In this document: one piece after another, positions 7,932-16,390 of the stretch
Layout: each line of letters starts with the position of its first letter
How positions within the stretch are numbered: position 1 is the first letter of the stretch
NCBI GenBank assembly: GCA_903922535.1
Contig: CAIXUF010001195.1
Location: 1-17,095 of the forward strand
Source of the DNA: Candidatus Hydrogenedentota bacterium
GTDB lineage: Bacteria; Hydrogenedentota; Hydrogenedentia; Hydrogenedentiales; CAITNO01
Direction: 5' to 3'
Length of the DNA: 17,095 bases
Made by a program: the position numbers and the translations under genes
The notes under the pieces: generated by a model
Told to the model about the DNA's origin: nothing
What the model saw: the letters and a program-made list of their open reading frames with translations, nothing else
The model's database searches: none

Positions 7932-10135
7932 TTTCCCCGACAAAGGCGGCACGTGTCCTCGCCTGCGCCGTCCTGTCGTGCCTACTTGCGCTCAACGCGT
8001 CCGGCGCGGGCAATGCCGCCTGGAGCAAGAACGAGGCGCGCGACTTCCTTGTGCACGAAAAGGCGCTGCCCGAAGGCGGTGAACTGACAGCCACCTGGCT
8101 GCAGGCCACAGGTACAGGAAACGGTTACGCGCAGGCGATGGTCATTGCCGCTCCGGGAATGGGTCCCGTCACCGTCCGCTATGTCAGGGACGGCCGCCTG
8201 ATCGATGAAAAAGATGCCGTGCGTCTGGGGCTGTCTGCGGCTCCCGGAACCGCCTCCAGGCGGCAGGAGGCGCCCATGAAACCGGGCGCGGCAAGGGCCT
8301 CGGAACAGAAACGGCCCGTTCCCCGTCTGACCCGTGAAGAAATGAACCAGGTCCAGCGCGTCACTCTGGGCACGCCGGACATGCAGCGCGTGGCCGCGGA
8401 GGATGCCGCGGCCGAAACCGGTGAAAAGGCCATGCGCATCGGCATCTTCCAGTATCTGCCGCAGCCATTGGCGGCCGTTGCAGGCCAGAAGAGCGCCCTT
8501 GCCAACGGCACCGTGTGGACAACCGCGATCACGTCACCGGGCGCACTGGGACAGCGCATTTCCTTCGATCAGATGGCACTTCCCCCCGGTGCGGACATCA
8601 TTCTGTATGACGCCGCCAATCCCGACAGCGCGCTTGGGCCGCTCGACATCGCCGACATACGAGAATGGCCCTACTGGGCACCCGCCTGTCCCGGGGAGAC
8701 GGTCATTGTCGAATGCCGTTTCCCGGCGGACGGCCCCGCCGAACCCTTTTCACTCCGCATCTCCAAAGTAGCCCACATTTACCGGGATCCGCTCAAACTG
8801 GCCGAGGAGAAGGGCCTCGCCGCAAGCTGCAACAAGGATGTGACCTGTCGGCCCGAATGGGCCGATCTTGCCCTTGCCGTGGGCGGATTGGGAACCGTCA
8901 CCAGTTCGGGTCTGCTGTTCTGCACCTGCACGCTGCTCGCCGATGCGAACCCGTGCCTGACCCTGCCCTACGTGCTCACTGCAAACCACTGCGTTCGGGG
9001 GCAGACCGGCACCCGCGGCGCCGAGTCGCTCGAATTCTATTGGCGTTACCAGACACCCGCGTGCGACGGCACGGCCCCGTCGCTGTTGACCGTGCCGCGC
9101 ACGGTGGGCGGCGCGGATTACCTGGCCGGAATGACCGGCACCGGCCTCACCGGAGGCGGCAGTGATTTCACTTTCCTGCGCCTGCGCAACGAACCGCCCG
9201 CCGACCTGCCCCGCATGGGATGGACCGCCACCCCGCCCCCCGTCGGCACACCGGTTGTGTGCGTCCACCATCCCCAGGGCAGTTTCAAACGCATCAGCGA
9301 CGGAACGCTCAGCAACGTCTCCAACCCTTACCCGGACTTGTATCATCAGGTCACCTGGAACCTGGGCACCACCGAACCCGGTTCGTCGGGCAGCCCCCTC
9401 GTCATCGCCGCCACGGGACAAATCATCGGCCAACTGTGGGGAGGCGAGGCAAGCTGCTCCGCCCAGTCCGCGCCCGACTATTTCGGCCGCTTTGACCAAA
9501 GCTACGCGGCGATGCGGGCACTGCTGGAACCGCCCGCGGCCTTCATGGATCAAGCGGCCGTGTCCGTCGACGAGGATGCCGGCACGGCGACAGTCACCCT
9601 TTCCCTGTCCCGGCCGGCTGACGGGCCCACCGACGTTCTCGTGATGCCCGAACCCGGAACGGCCCTCCCCGGACGGGACTACGCCGGTGCGCCCCAAACG
9701 GTGCATTTTGAAAAGGGCCAGTCCGGCCAATCCTGCGCCTTTCCCATCCTGCCCAACATGCGGGTCGACGGCAACCGTGAGTTCACCCTGCGCCTGTCCT
9801 CCGCCTCCGGATGCGTCATCCCCGTGGACGGCCAGTCCGCCACGACAATCACCCTGCTCGACAACGACGTGGACTCCGACGGCGACGGCCTTTCCGATGC
9901 GGAGGAGGTCAACGTCTATGGCACCGATCCGCACGATCCAGACACGGACAGGGACGGCATCAGCGACGGCGACGAGGTTCACGGGAGATTCGGATACGTC
10001 ACCAACCCAACCCTCTCCGACACCGACGGCGACGGCGTGTCCGATTATAAGGAAATACTGCACCACACCAATCCGCTGAATCCCAACGACGCCACCCGGG
10101 TGTCCTCGCTGACGATCCCCTGGTACACGCCCTGA
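7928..10135 (+). CDS. Secreted trypsin-like serine protease with Calx-beta and calcium-binding repeats
   Basis: A 735-residue paralogue of the preceding protease. The start is a TTG at 7928 overlapping the previous stop (TTGA), with GGAAGGGG at about 7911-7918 as ribosome-binding site. No upstream ATG is available and the TTG opens directly into a signal peptide (ARVLACAVLSCLLALNASG), so translational coupling is likely. The beta-rich pro-region is at about 175-283. The protease domain has His354 (TANHC), Asp413 (GSDFTFLRL) and Ser487 (TEPGSSGSP), then GQLWGGEASC and DYFGRF. Residues about 541-647 are a Calx-beta domain (SVDEDAGTATVTLSLSRP ... LLDND). Residues 647-721 hold thrombospondin type 3 / dockerin-like calcium loops (DSDGDGLSDAEE, DTDRDGISDGDE, DTDGDGVSDYKE). 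It lacks the sorting tail of its partner, so free secretion or calcium-dependent association is more likely. Confidence 0.88.
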   Translation: MISPTKAARVLACAVLSCLLALNASGAGNAAWSKNEARDFLVHEKALPEGGELTATWLQATGTGNGYAQAMVIAAPGMGPVTVRYVRDGRLIDEKDAVRLGLSAAPGTASRRQEAPMKPGAARASEQKRPVPRLTREEMNQVQRVTLGTPDMQRVAAEDAAAETGEKAMRIGIFQYLPQPLAAVAGQKSALANGTVWTTAITSPGALGQRISFDQMALPPGADIILYDAANPDSALGPLDIADIREWPYWAPACPGETVIVECRFPADGPAEPFSLRISKVAHIYRDPLKLAEEKGLAASCNKDVTCRPEWADLALAVGGLGTVTSSGLLFCTCTLLADANPCLTLPYVLTANHCVRGQTGTRGAESLEFYWRYQTPACDGTAPSLLTVPRTVGGADYLAGMTGTGLTGGGSDFTFLRLRNEPPADLPRMGWTATPPPVGTPVVCVHHPQGSFKRISDGTLSNVSNPYPDLYHQVTWNLGTTEPGSSGSPLVIAATGQIIGQLWGGEASCSAQSAPDYFGRFDQSYAAMRALLEPPAAFMDQAAVSVDEDAGTATVTLSLSRPADGPTDVLVMPEPGTALPGRDYAGAPQTVHFEKGQSGQSCAFPILPNMRVDGNREFTLRLSSASGCVIPVDGQSATTITLLDNDVDSDGDGLSDAEEVNVYGTDPHDPDTDRDGISDGDEVHGRFGYVTNPTLSDTDGDGVSDYKEILHHTNPLNPNDATRVSSLTIPWYTP

Positions 10136-10149
10136 CCATCACGCCGCGC

Positions 10150-10179
10150 TTGCATTGCCCCCTCCGCGTGCGTTATGAC
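10150..10179 (+). promoter_or_regulatory. Weak candidate promoter for the GH20-like gene
   Basis: TTGCAT (10150-10155) and TATGAC (10174-10179) are spaced 18 bases apart in the 87-base gap after the protease operon. Matches to consensus are modest (3/6 and 4/6), so this is tentative. The downstream gene could instead be read through from the proteases. Confidence 0.2.
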
Positions 10180-10222
10180 AACGGATACGGCGATACGCTC
10201 ACCGCAACCAAGGAGCCTTGTC

Positions 10223-11296
10223 ATGTCTGATTCACGCATCACGCAGGTCGGCTGCTCACGCAGAGAGTTTGTCCAAACGGCCATGGCCGCGCTGGCCGCC
10301 GGCGCGACCACTGGCACGTTTTCCGCGCCTGCCCTGGCTGCTGCGCAGCCCCCGGCGGCGGGCAAGTTGGCCTGGGGGCTGCTCGTGCATCTGGGCCTGA
10401 ACATGTGGGCAGACCGGCCCGTGGAGGAATGGGGCGGCGTCCCCAAGGAGGACTTGGCCTTTTCCACCGCCGCGCCCAAGCTGCGCTTTGACGAGCCCCT
10501 CTGGAACGAGGTGGTCAAGCGGATGGCCGATGCCGGCATGAACCAGGTCGTCATCGACCTCGGCGAGGGCGTCCGGTACGAAAGCCACCCCGAGATTGCC
10601 GTGGAGGGTTCCTGGCCCGTGGCCAAGCTCCGTGATGAACTGGCCAAGCTGCGCGCGCTCGGCATTGAACCCATCCCCAAGATGAATTTCTCCACCTGCC
10701 ACGACGCCTGGCTTGGCACGTGGTCCCGGCAGGTTTCAACGCCAGGCTATTACAAAACCTGCGCCGAGTTGATCGATGAGGTGGTAGGACTTTTCGACAA
10801 ACCCCGCTTCTTCCACATGGGCTACGACGAGGAGAACTTCGAGAACCAGACCAAGTACGAATACGCCGTCATCCGCCAATACGAGCTGTGGTGGCACGAC
10901 TTCGAGTTCTTCGTCAAGGAGATCGAAAAGAACGGCGTGCGCGCCTGGATGTGGTCGGATTACTACTGGAAACATCCCGAGGATTTCCTCAAGCGCGTGC
11001 CCCGTTCGGTGCTCCAGGCCAACTGGTATTATGGCGCAGAACTGAATCCGTCCGACATCCCCGTGAAGGCCTATGTTGACCTGGACAAGGCCGGATTCGA
11101 ACAGACGCCCACCGGTTCCAACTGGAGCAGCCCCGACAACTTCCGAAGCACCGTCAAATTCTGCCGCGAGCACATATCCCCGGACCATCTCAAGGGCTTC
11201 CTGCAAACGCCCTGGAAACCGATGCTGCCGCAATGCCGCGACCGCCAGTTCCAGGCCATCGACCAGGTGGCGGAAATGATCAAGGCAAAGGCGTAG
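10223..11296 (+). CDS. Tat-exported TIM-barrel glycoside hydrolase-like protein (GH20-like motif)
   Basis: Predicted exported protein of 357 residues. The ATG at 10223 has a perfect AAGGAG (10210-10215) 7 bases upstream; an upstream ATG at 10175 has no such site. The N-terminus has a twin-arginine signal (CSRREFVQTAMAALAAG, Arg13-Arg14) ending near ALAA, residues 37-40. The mature part reads as an alternating alpha/beta barrel: WGLLVHLGLNMW early, MNQVVIDLGEG at about 106-116, GIEPIPKMNFST at about 147-158, then RFFHMGYDEEN at 195-205. HxGxDE is the signature around the catalytic Asp-Glu pair of GH20 beta-hexosaminidases, here His198, Asp202 and Glu203. WMWSDYYW at 242-249 resembles a later barrel strand. 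It is shorter than classical GH20 enzymes and lacks their N-terminal domain. Substrate unknown; an uncharacterised GH20-related family is the best reading. Convergent with the metallophosphoesterase, 31 bases apart. Confidence 0.72.
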   Translation: MSDSRITQVGCSRREFVQTAMAALAAGATTGTFSAPALAAAQPPAAGKLAWGLLVHLGLNMWADRPVEEWGGVPKEDLAFSTAAPKLRFDEPLWNEVVKRMADAGMNQVVIDLGEGVRYESHPEIAVEGSWPVAKLRDELAKLRALGIEPIPKMNFSTCHDAWLGTWSRQVSTPGYYKTCAELIDEVVGLFDKPRFFHMGYDEENFENQTKYEYAVIRQYELWWHDFEFFVKEIEKNGVRAWMWSDYYWKHPEDFLKRVPRSVLQANWYYGAELNPSDIPVKAYVDLDKAGFEQTPTGSNWSSPDNFRSTVKFCREHISPDHLKGFLQTPWKPMLPQCRDRQFQAIDQVAEMIKAKA

Positions 11297-11327
11297 CACC
11301 GGCGCGCGATTGCGAATCCTTCAACCT

Positions 11328-12365
11328 TTATTTTTTGTCCGTCGGCGTTTTGTCCACGTGCTCATTCGGCCCGGGCACCCAGCGGGTGCCGTCGAGCAGG
11401 ACCGATTCCCAGCAGTATTTCCCCGTGCGCCCATCGAGCGTGTACAGTTTGCCGCCCTTGCGCACCTGCAAGCCGCCATAACTGCCCCAGCCCGTCGCAC
11501 GCCCATAAATCAGATCCACACCGTCCACCACGCCCGAATAGTCGTTCACGTGGTCGTGTCCGCAGAAACACGCCTTAACCCCAAGCGACTTCAGGACAGG
11601 CAGGCTCGATCCGTTTTCCTGCTCAAAACAGACGCTCTCACACTTGATCCCCCGCGCCACGCCGCTGGACCAGACGCTGTCGTACTGTTTCAGCGGAATG
11701 TGGAAGGCGGCCATGCGCGGCGGGACCGCCTTTGCCCCCCCGTTGATGCTGTCAGGCAACGATTTCAGCCATGACTGCTGGGCCGCGAGCAGACCGGTGG
11801 TCTCGGTATTCACGCACAGGAACTGCCACACGACCCTGCCGTGGCGGTCTTCCAGATTGAGCACGTAGTTGCCGTTGGTCCCGGCACCCCGGTAGAGCGA
11901 GTTGGGTGCATGGGTTAGTCTTGCCTCGATCGCGGCCCGGTCGACCACCTGGTCATGATTGCCCCAAACATAGGCCCAGGGCACTCCCAGCGCCGCGCAT
12001 TGCCCAATCGCATATTGCGCGAATTCATCGAGCTGTTCGCTTGGATGGTCGCGCCAAAGATCACCGGTAAAGAAGACGAAATCCGGCTTCGTCGCAGCCA
12101 CCAGCCCCTGCATGTCCGCGACCGTCTTCGCGTTTATCTTCTCCCAAGCCGTCGGCTCCTTCCCGGAGAAGAAATGGACGTCCGTCATCTGCAACATGCG
12201 GATTGATCCAGGCTTCTTGACGCGCAGCCGCCCCACGTACTGCAGGTTGGCCGATCCGACAGGCATGATCCCCGTCCGCCCCATCGCACACCCTGACGCC
12301 GCCATTCCCACAAAGGCCGCGCCCGCGCCCAGGAATGATCTGCGTGTCACGTTCGGCATTTCCAT
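11328..12365 (-). CDS. Tat lipoprotein metallophosphoesterase (calcineurin-like)
   Basis: Predicted envelope phosphoesterase of 345 residues. I chose the ATG at 12365-12363 because AAGGAAAG lies 5' of it and a Tat signal follows (NVTRRSFLGAGAAF, Arg8-Arg9) ending in lipobox ASGC at Cys26. The frame stays open for 32 codons upstream, giving an Arg-rich non-signal peptide that I reject. The full two-metal set of the calcineurin-like superfamily is present: TDVHF (Asp62, His64), TGDLW (Asp102), GNHD (Asn137, His138, Asp139), FHIPL (His222) and GHDH (His270, His272). The arrangement resembles purple acid phosphatase-like enzymes of the DCR2 type, which are often annotated only as metallophosphoesterases. 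Substrate cannot be told. The Tat route fits a protein exported folded with bound metals. Stop TAA at 11330-11328. Confidence 0.88.
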   Translation of the reverse strand: MEMPNVTRRSFLGAGAAFVGMAASGCAMGRTGIMPVGSANLQYVGRLRVKKPGSIRMLQMTDVHFFSGKEPTAWEKINAKTVADMQGLVAATKPDFVFFTGDLWRDHPSEQLDEFAQYAIGQCAALGVPWAYVWGNHDQVVDRAAIEARLTHAPNSLYRGAGTNGNYVLNLEDRHGRVVWQFLCVNTETTGLLAAQQSWLKSLPDSINGGAKAVPPRMAAFHIPLKQYDSVWSSGVARGIKCESVCFEQENGSSLPVLKSLGVKACFCGHDHVNDYSGVVDGVDLIYGRATGWGSYGGLQVRKGGKLYTLDGRTGKYCWESVLLDGTRWVPGPNEHVDKTPTDKK

Positions 12366-12720
12366 GCCACTTTCCTTTCCGGTAGTCCCATTCGGAGTTC
12401 TTCCCGACCCCAAGCCAACCCGCCGACGCCGAAAACGGCGTCTGCCTCGATTTGACCACATATCCCCGACAATGGTTTTGTAGAGCGCAACAGCCGGAAA
12501 GCACTGTCAACAAATGCAGCCATTCCGCACCATCGCCGGGTAATCCCATTCATAATCCGAAGAATCTGTCATACATGTCCGCCAACCGTTCTCTCCACAA
12601 TCGCCCTTTACTGTCTTTGTTCTCCGATCCTACTTCCCTGTTTCCGGTTCACAATTGCCGATCAACTTGTTATGCACCGCCCCGGTGTGGTTAGATCTTG
12701 TCTCACCCGGAAAACCTCCT
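12366..12720. promoter_or_regulatory. 355-base divergent gap between metallophosphoesterase and MATE genes
   Basis: No gene is supported here. It must carry two divergent promoters, but I see no convincing -35/-10 pair; TTGACC near 12455 lacks a good partner. A perfect stem-loop lies in the leftward leader (12425-12442). A smaller one (CACCG-CCC-CGGTG) lies about 35-50 bases upstream of the MATE start. Confidence 0.35.
12425..12442 (-). promoter_or_regulatory. Stem-loop in the 5' leader of the metallophosphoesterase gene
   Basis: GACGCCG (12425-12431) and CGGCGTC (12436-12442) form a 7-bp perfect stem with a 4-base loop, read UUUU on the transcribed strand. It is about 60 bases upstream of the start codon. 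It could be a leader structure or an operator; there is no other support. Confidence 0.3.
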
Positions 12721-14160
12721 ATGAGTTCTATTCCCGCCAAACCCGCGGGGTCACACGGCAAGGACCTGACCACCGGCAGCATCGCAAAGAACCTAATCTT
12801 CTTTGCGCTTCCCATGCTGCTCGGCAGTCTGGTGCATGTCGCCTACAGCCTGGTCAACGCGGCCTGGATCGGCAACGGGCTTGGCGCGGACGCCATGGCC
12901 GCGCTTACGGTGTGTTTCCCCATCTTTTTTGTCCTCACCGCCTTTGGCCAGGGGCTCAGCCTCGCCTCCAACGTCCTGGTGTCGCAGTCCTACGGGGCCA
13001 AGGACTGGGTCCGGCTTCGGATGGTTGTGCAGAATTCCCTGGTGTTGACCGCAATCGCCGGCCTCGTGTGCTTCGTGGCCGGTGAAATGGCCTCCGGGGT
13101 TCTTCTGCGGATGATGGACACGCCGCCCGAAGTTCTTGCCCTGGCAACTTCCTATCTCCATGTGTTTCTCTGGACCACGCCCCTCATGTTCGGCATGTTC
13201 TACCTGGCCTCTGTCATGCGCGGCGCGGGCGACTCCGAGACACCCCTCTATTTTCAGGCGGGCTCGCTGGTGGTAACCGCCGTGCTTGACCCGCTGCTTA
13301 TATTCGGCTGGCTCGGCTTTCCGCGGATGGGCCTCAACGGCACCGCGCTGGCAACGATAATCTCCCAGGTCATTGCGCTCATCGCGCTGGCCTGGTACAT
13401 GCACCGCATCCGCCACATCGCGGCCCCCAACTGGCACAAACTCGGCCTGAACGCCGACATGTCCAAGCTCACCCTGCGCATAGGTCTGCCGTCCATGGTC
13501 CAGCAGGCCCTGGTCTCCCTCGGCATCGTCGTCATCGTTACGCTTGTGAACCGCTTTGGCGTGCACAGCGCGGCCGCGTACGGCATTGCCATGCGCATCG
13601 ACCTGCTCGCCTTCATGCCCGCCATGGCCATCGGCATGGCGGCGTCCACCCTGTCTGGACAAAACATCGGCGCCCAGAAATTCGACCGTGTGAAAATGAC
13701 CTTTCGCTGGGGGGTGCTCGTCAGCATAGGCCTGACGCTTCCCGCAACGCTTGTCTCCATCGGCATTCCCGGACTGTTCATGAAACTATTCACCCACGAC
13801 GCCGACGTGGTCGCCACCGGGGCGCACTACCTGCGCATCGTCGGTTTCGGCTATCTCATGTGGGCCATCATGTTCCTGAGCAACGGCATCATCAACGGGT
13901 CCGGCCGCACCATGGCCACGACCCTGTTCACCCTGGTCGGCTTCTGGATCGTGCGCATCCCCCTTGCCTTGGGCCTGTCCCACTACCTGGGCAAAGTCGA
14001 GGGCATTTGGTACGGCATCCTGATCAGTTCCTTCGTCGGCGCCACGATCAGCGTCTCCTACTACCTCACCGGACGGTGGAAGACGCCCGTTGCGGCCCGC
14101 ACCGTGCCCATCACCGCCCCCGAGGCGGAGCCCATCCCCGAGATCCAGGACGGCCTGTAG
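12721..14160 (+). CDS. MATE-family efflux transporter
   Basis: Inner-membrane, cation-coupled multidrug/toxin exporter family protein of 479 residues, the usual size for about 12 transmembrane helices. I chose the ATG at 12721, preceded by GGAAAA, over an in-frame ATG at 12655, because the family's typical N-terminus (DLTTGSIAKNLIFFALPML) begins soon after. Family hallmarks are visible in both halves: VSQSYGAKD, MRGAGDSETPLYF, LDPLLIFGWLGFPRMGLNGTALAT, then the pseudo-symmetric MRIDLLAFMPAMAIGMAAST and GQNIGAQKFDRVK, and late NGIINGSGRT. It resembles the NorM/DinF-like bacterial branch. The charged tail (about 455-479) is cytosolic and not conserved. Substrate cannot be predicted. It is monocistronic, divergent from the phosphoesterase, and converges on the next gene with a 54-base gap. 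Confidence 0.92.
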   Translation: MSSIPAKPAGSHGKDLTTGSIAKNLIFFALPMLLGSLVHVAYSLVNAAWIGNGLGADAMAALTVCFPIFFVLTAFGQGLSLASNVLVSQSYGAKDWVRLRMVVQNSLVLTAIAGLVCFVAGEMASGVLLRMMDTPPEVLALATSYLHVFLWTTPLMFGMFYLASVMRGAGDSETPLYFQAGSLVVTAVLDPLLIFGWLGFPRMGLNGTALATIISQVIALIALAWYMHRIRHIAAPNWHKLGLNADMSKLTLRIGLPSMVQQALVSLGIVVIVTLVNRFGVHSAAAYGIAMRIDLLAFMPAMAIGMAASTLSGQNIGAQKFDRVKMTFRWGVLVSIGLTLPATLVSIGIPGLFMKLFTHDADVVATGAHYLRIVGFGYLMWAIMFLSNGIINGSGRTMATTLFTLVGFWIVRIPLALGLSHYLGKVEGIWYGILISSFVGATISVSYYLTGRWKTPVAARTVPITAPEAEPIPEIQDGL

Positions 14161-14214
14161 TCTGCATTTCCATCGGCAACCAGACGGACGAATCCTCCCC
14201 CAACACCGCGCTGC

Positions 14215-16188
14215 CTACTCCATTCTCAGCACGGACCAATGCGCCGGATGATCCGTCTCCGACTCCGGCGGCGGAAGGTAGTGGCTCTCCAGCACGCGGA
14301 AATTGCGCGACACGAAGATGTGGTCTATTTCCCCGGCAAGGTCCGAGGTTCCCCCGTGGTTGTTCATCTCCGCCTCGCCCAACTGGGTCGCCGAATCCTG
14401 CAACACCTCTGACAGACTGGCAAAATAGGGCTCCCGCGCCGTGAAATTGTAGTCGCCGACGGCAATGACATGCGCGTATTTCCCCGCCTCCGCCTTCAAC
14501 GCATCGACATGGGCCGTCATTACCTTTTTGCCCCCGGAGGGGTGGTTTGAAAAGGCGCCTATCGTCACGCCGTCCACGTCAATCTCCGCCGCAGCCGTGC
14601 CGACTTCGTCCGAGTCGCTGAAGGTGAAGAACGAGTGCGCGTTCTTGATGGGATACCGCGACAGGATGGCCGCGCCAAAGGTTCCGGATACTGAGCAAGG
14701 GCCGTAGAAAGCATAATAGCCGAGTGATTCCGCCAGATAGCGGACGGCATCGGCATTGCCGCCGGAGGGGCGGGCCGTATCACTTTCCTGAAGGCCGATA
14801 ATGTCCGGATTAAGACGGCGCAACAAGTCAAGTTGCCTGCCATAGTTTCGGTCGCCGTTCAGGTGCGAACCCTGCTGCATGTTGTAGGTCAGGATGGTGA
14901 GATCGCGCTTGTGCCCCACCGGTGCCTTGGGAGGAACGTGCGCTGCGGCCCCCACAAACCCCAGCAGGACAAGAAACATTGCCAGACTCCCGAGGAATCG
15001 CGTCGGCAAAGGGCTGGTCGCCCTGGCTTTCGTCCAAGGCAACGCCCACGGCAACAGCATGGCGACTCCGGCAACCAGGAATGGCAGATAAAAGCGGTTG
15101 CGCAGCAGGACTCCGGAGAACACATATCCCCAGACATTGGTGAACACGAGCAACAGGGTCGTGGTCAACAACAGGCCCATTCCAATCAGCACGGCGGGAA
15201 CGGCATTGCGGGGGCGGGCACAGGGAGGAAGGCTGGAAATGTGACGGGCATTGAAAATCATCACCGGAGACAGTATCAACGCCGCGTAAAGCAGGCACTT
15301 TGGCAACAGGGCCGTGCCGTTGGCAAACAGGTTGCCCGCTTCCGGCGACTGGGGCAGTGTTGGCCGCCCTAGGAAGAGACCGCCAACCAAGCCAATAGCA
15401 AGAAGCCCGTTCCACAACATCCAAAAGTTCTTCCCGGGCATGAATTTCTTCTGCGCCAGCAGCATTGTCAAAGCAAAGGGAAGAAGCACACAACCGGATG
15501 CATTCACCCCGGAGGGCTCCAATTGCCCGTAGCCGGTCCAGGCGCACACCACCAACGGGCAGGCGAAGACCAGACAGATCAGCGCCAGGTTGCCAAAGAG
15601 CCCCACGATGGCAACTGTGAGGTGCAGGGTCGGGCCGATGGCCGGCGGCGGGTCGGCAGGCTCCTCCGCCATGGCACCCCGGAAAAGCCACAAGCATGAA
15701 AGGGCCAGCACCCATCCCAGGGCCTCTGTTGTTCCCTCCATGGAAATGTCAACAGAGGAACCCCAACTGCGCAGCGCCACGGACAGCAGTACGGCAACGC
15801 CGACGGCCTGTCCCATGTCGCCCTTGAGACGCTGACAGGGCATGCTGAAGGCATAGGCAAGGATGATGAGGAACATGGAGACGCCCACGCCGGCAACCAC
15901 GATCCGTCCGGGCGCGCCCAAATACGGGCACAGCACGCGGGCTGCAAGGAACACCACCACGGCAAACCAAAGGAAGCCGCGCTCGCGTTCCTTTCTGACG
16001 GCAAAGAGCGCGAACGGCAGAAGCAGCAACAGGCCCCCGTAGAGTTCTTTTCCTGGGCCCAACCGCGTGAGGCTTATCCGGTAGATGCTTTCGACCCAGG
16101 TCCCCAGAATCTGGATGAAGAACAGGAGCAACAGGCCGAAGAGAAGCGTGTTCCTCAATTCGCCGCCGTTTTCTGTCGATTTCGTCAT
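14215..16188 (-). CDS. Polytopic membrane protein with C-terminal CWH43/PGAP2IP-like EEP domain
   Basis: A 657-residue fusion. The ATG at 16188-16186 follows AAGGGGATTAGA; the 59 codons open upstream look non-coding and would place basic sequence before the first helix. Residues about 13-416 hold roughly 12-13 hydrophobic spans. Residues about 428-657 are an endonuclease/exonuclease/phosphatase domain: LTYNMQQG (Asn436), IGLQESDTARPSGGN (Glu468), GTFGAAILSRYPI, FSNHPSG (His549), VGDYNF (Asp579, Asn581), GEIDHIFV (Asp622, His623) and ETDHPAHWSV (Asp646, His647). The phrase GLQESDTARxSGGN followed by YGPxxVxGTFG looks to me like the C-terminal domain of eukaryotic CWH43/PGAP2IP, which acts in GPI-anchor lipid remodelling. 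A bacterial member might act on a membrane lipid or phosphoester. All key residues are present. The orientation of the domain was not determined. Confidence 0.82.
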   Translation of the reverse strand: MTKSTENGGELRNTLLFGLLLLFFIQILGTWVESIYRISLTRLGPGKELYGGLLLLLPFALFAVRKERERGFLWFAVVVFLAARVLCPYLGAPGRIVVAGVGVSMFLIILAYAFSMPCQRLKGDMGQAVGVAVLLSVALRSWGSSVDISMEGTTEALGWVLALSCLWLFRGAMAEEPADPPPAIGPTLHLTVAIVGLFGNLALICLVFACPLVVCAWTGYGQLEPSGVNASGCVLLPFALTMLLAQKKFMPGKNFWMLWNGLLAIGLVGGLFLGRPTLPQSPEAGNLFANGTALLPKCLLYAALILSPVMIFNARHISSLPPCARPRNAVPAVLIGMGLLLTTTLLLVFTNVWGYVFSGVLLRNRFYLPFLVAGVAMLLPWALPWTKARATSPLPTRFLGSLAMFLVLLGFVGAAAHVPPKAPVGHKRDLTILTYNMQQGSHLNGDRNYGRQLDLLRRLNPDIIGLQESDTARPSGGNADAVRYLAESLGYYAFYGPCSVSGTFGAAILSRYPIKNAHSFFTFSDSDEVGTAAAEIDVDGVTIGAFSNHPSGGKKVMTAHVDALKAEAGKYAHVIAVGDYNFTAREPYFASLSEVLQDSATQLGEAEMNNHGGTSDLAGEIDHIFVSRNFRVLESHYLPPPESETDHPAHWSVLRME

Positions 16189-16390
16189 TCTAATCCCCTT
16201 GGAAAGGCAACAATACAAGAGTTGTCTCCGCGCCCATGCTTTACGCATACTCTGGTCATTCAGGGTCGTCCGAAGTGCCGCATCACGGAGATTGGAAGGC
16301 ACGGCCGGACATGCAACTGACCGCCCTGTCCGGACTTTGGTTTCGGCCGGGATGCGTGAAAACACGGCCCGTTATGGAGAACATGCGCCC
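16189..16390. promoter_or_regulatory. 202-base divergent promoter region
   Basis: This lies between the divergent EEP membrane protein gene and the PHP-hydrolase gene. It holds small inverted repeats only (ATGC-TTTAC-GCAT near 16237; CGTG-AAAA-CACG near 16355). I see no confident promoter hexamers and no coding sequence. Confidence 0.3.

Noticed and set aside
8750..10066. Minus-strand 438-codon frame opposite the second protease
   Set aside because: It is an antisense shadow in GC-rich coding DNA. The plus strand carries a complete catalytic triad and calcium-binding repeats.
12366..12461. Arg-rich N-terminal extension of the metallophosphoesterase
   Set aside because: It overlaps the leader stem-loop, and the Tat signal with its ribosome-binding site begins at 12365.
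14828..15715. Minus-strand frame of 295 codons (and the plus-strand frame at 14833-15372)
   Set aside because: Both are out of frame with, or opposite to, the EEP membrane protein, which explains the region with clear motifs.
16189..16365. 59-codon upstream extension of the EEP membrane protein, or a leader peptide there
   Set aside because: There is no ribosome-binding site match and no conserved feature. The start at 16188 has AAGGGG and leads directly into the first membrane helix.
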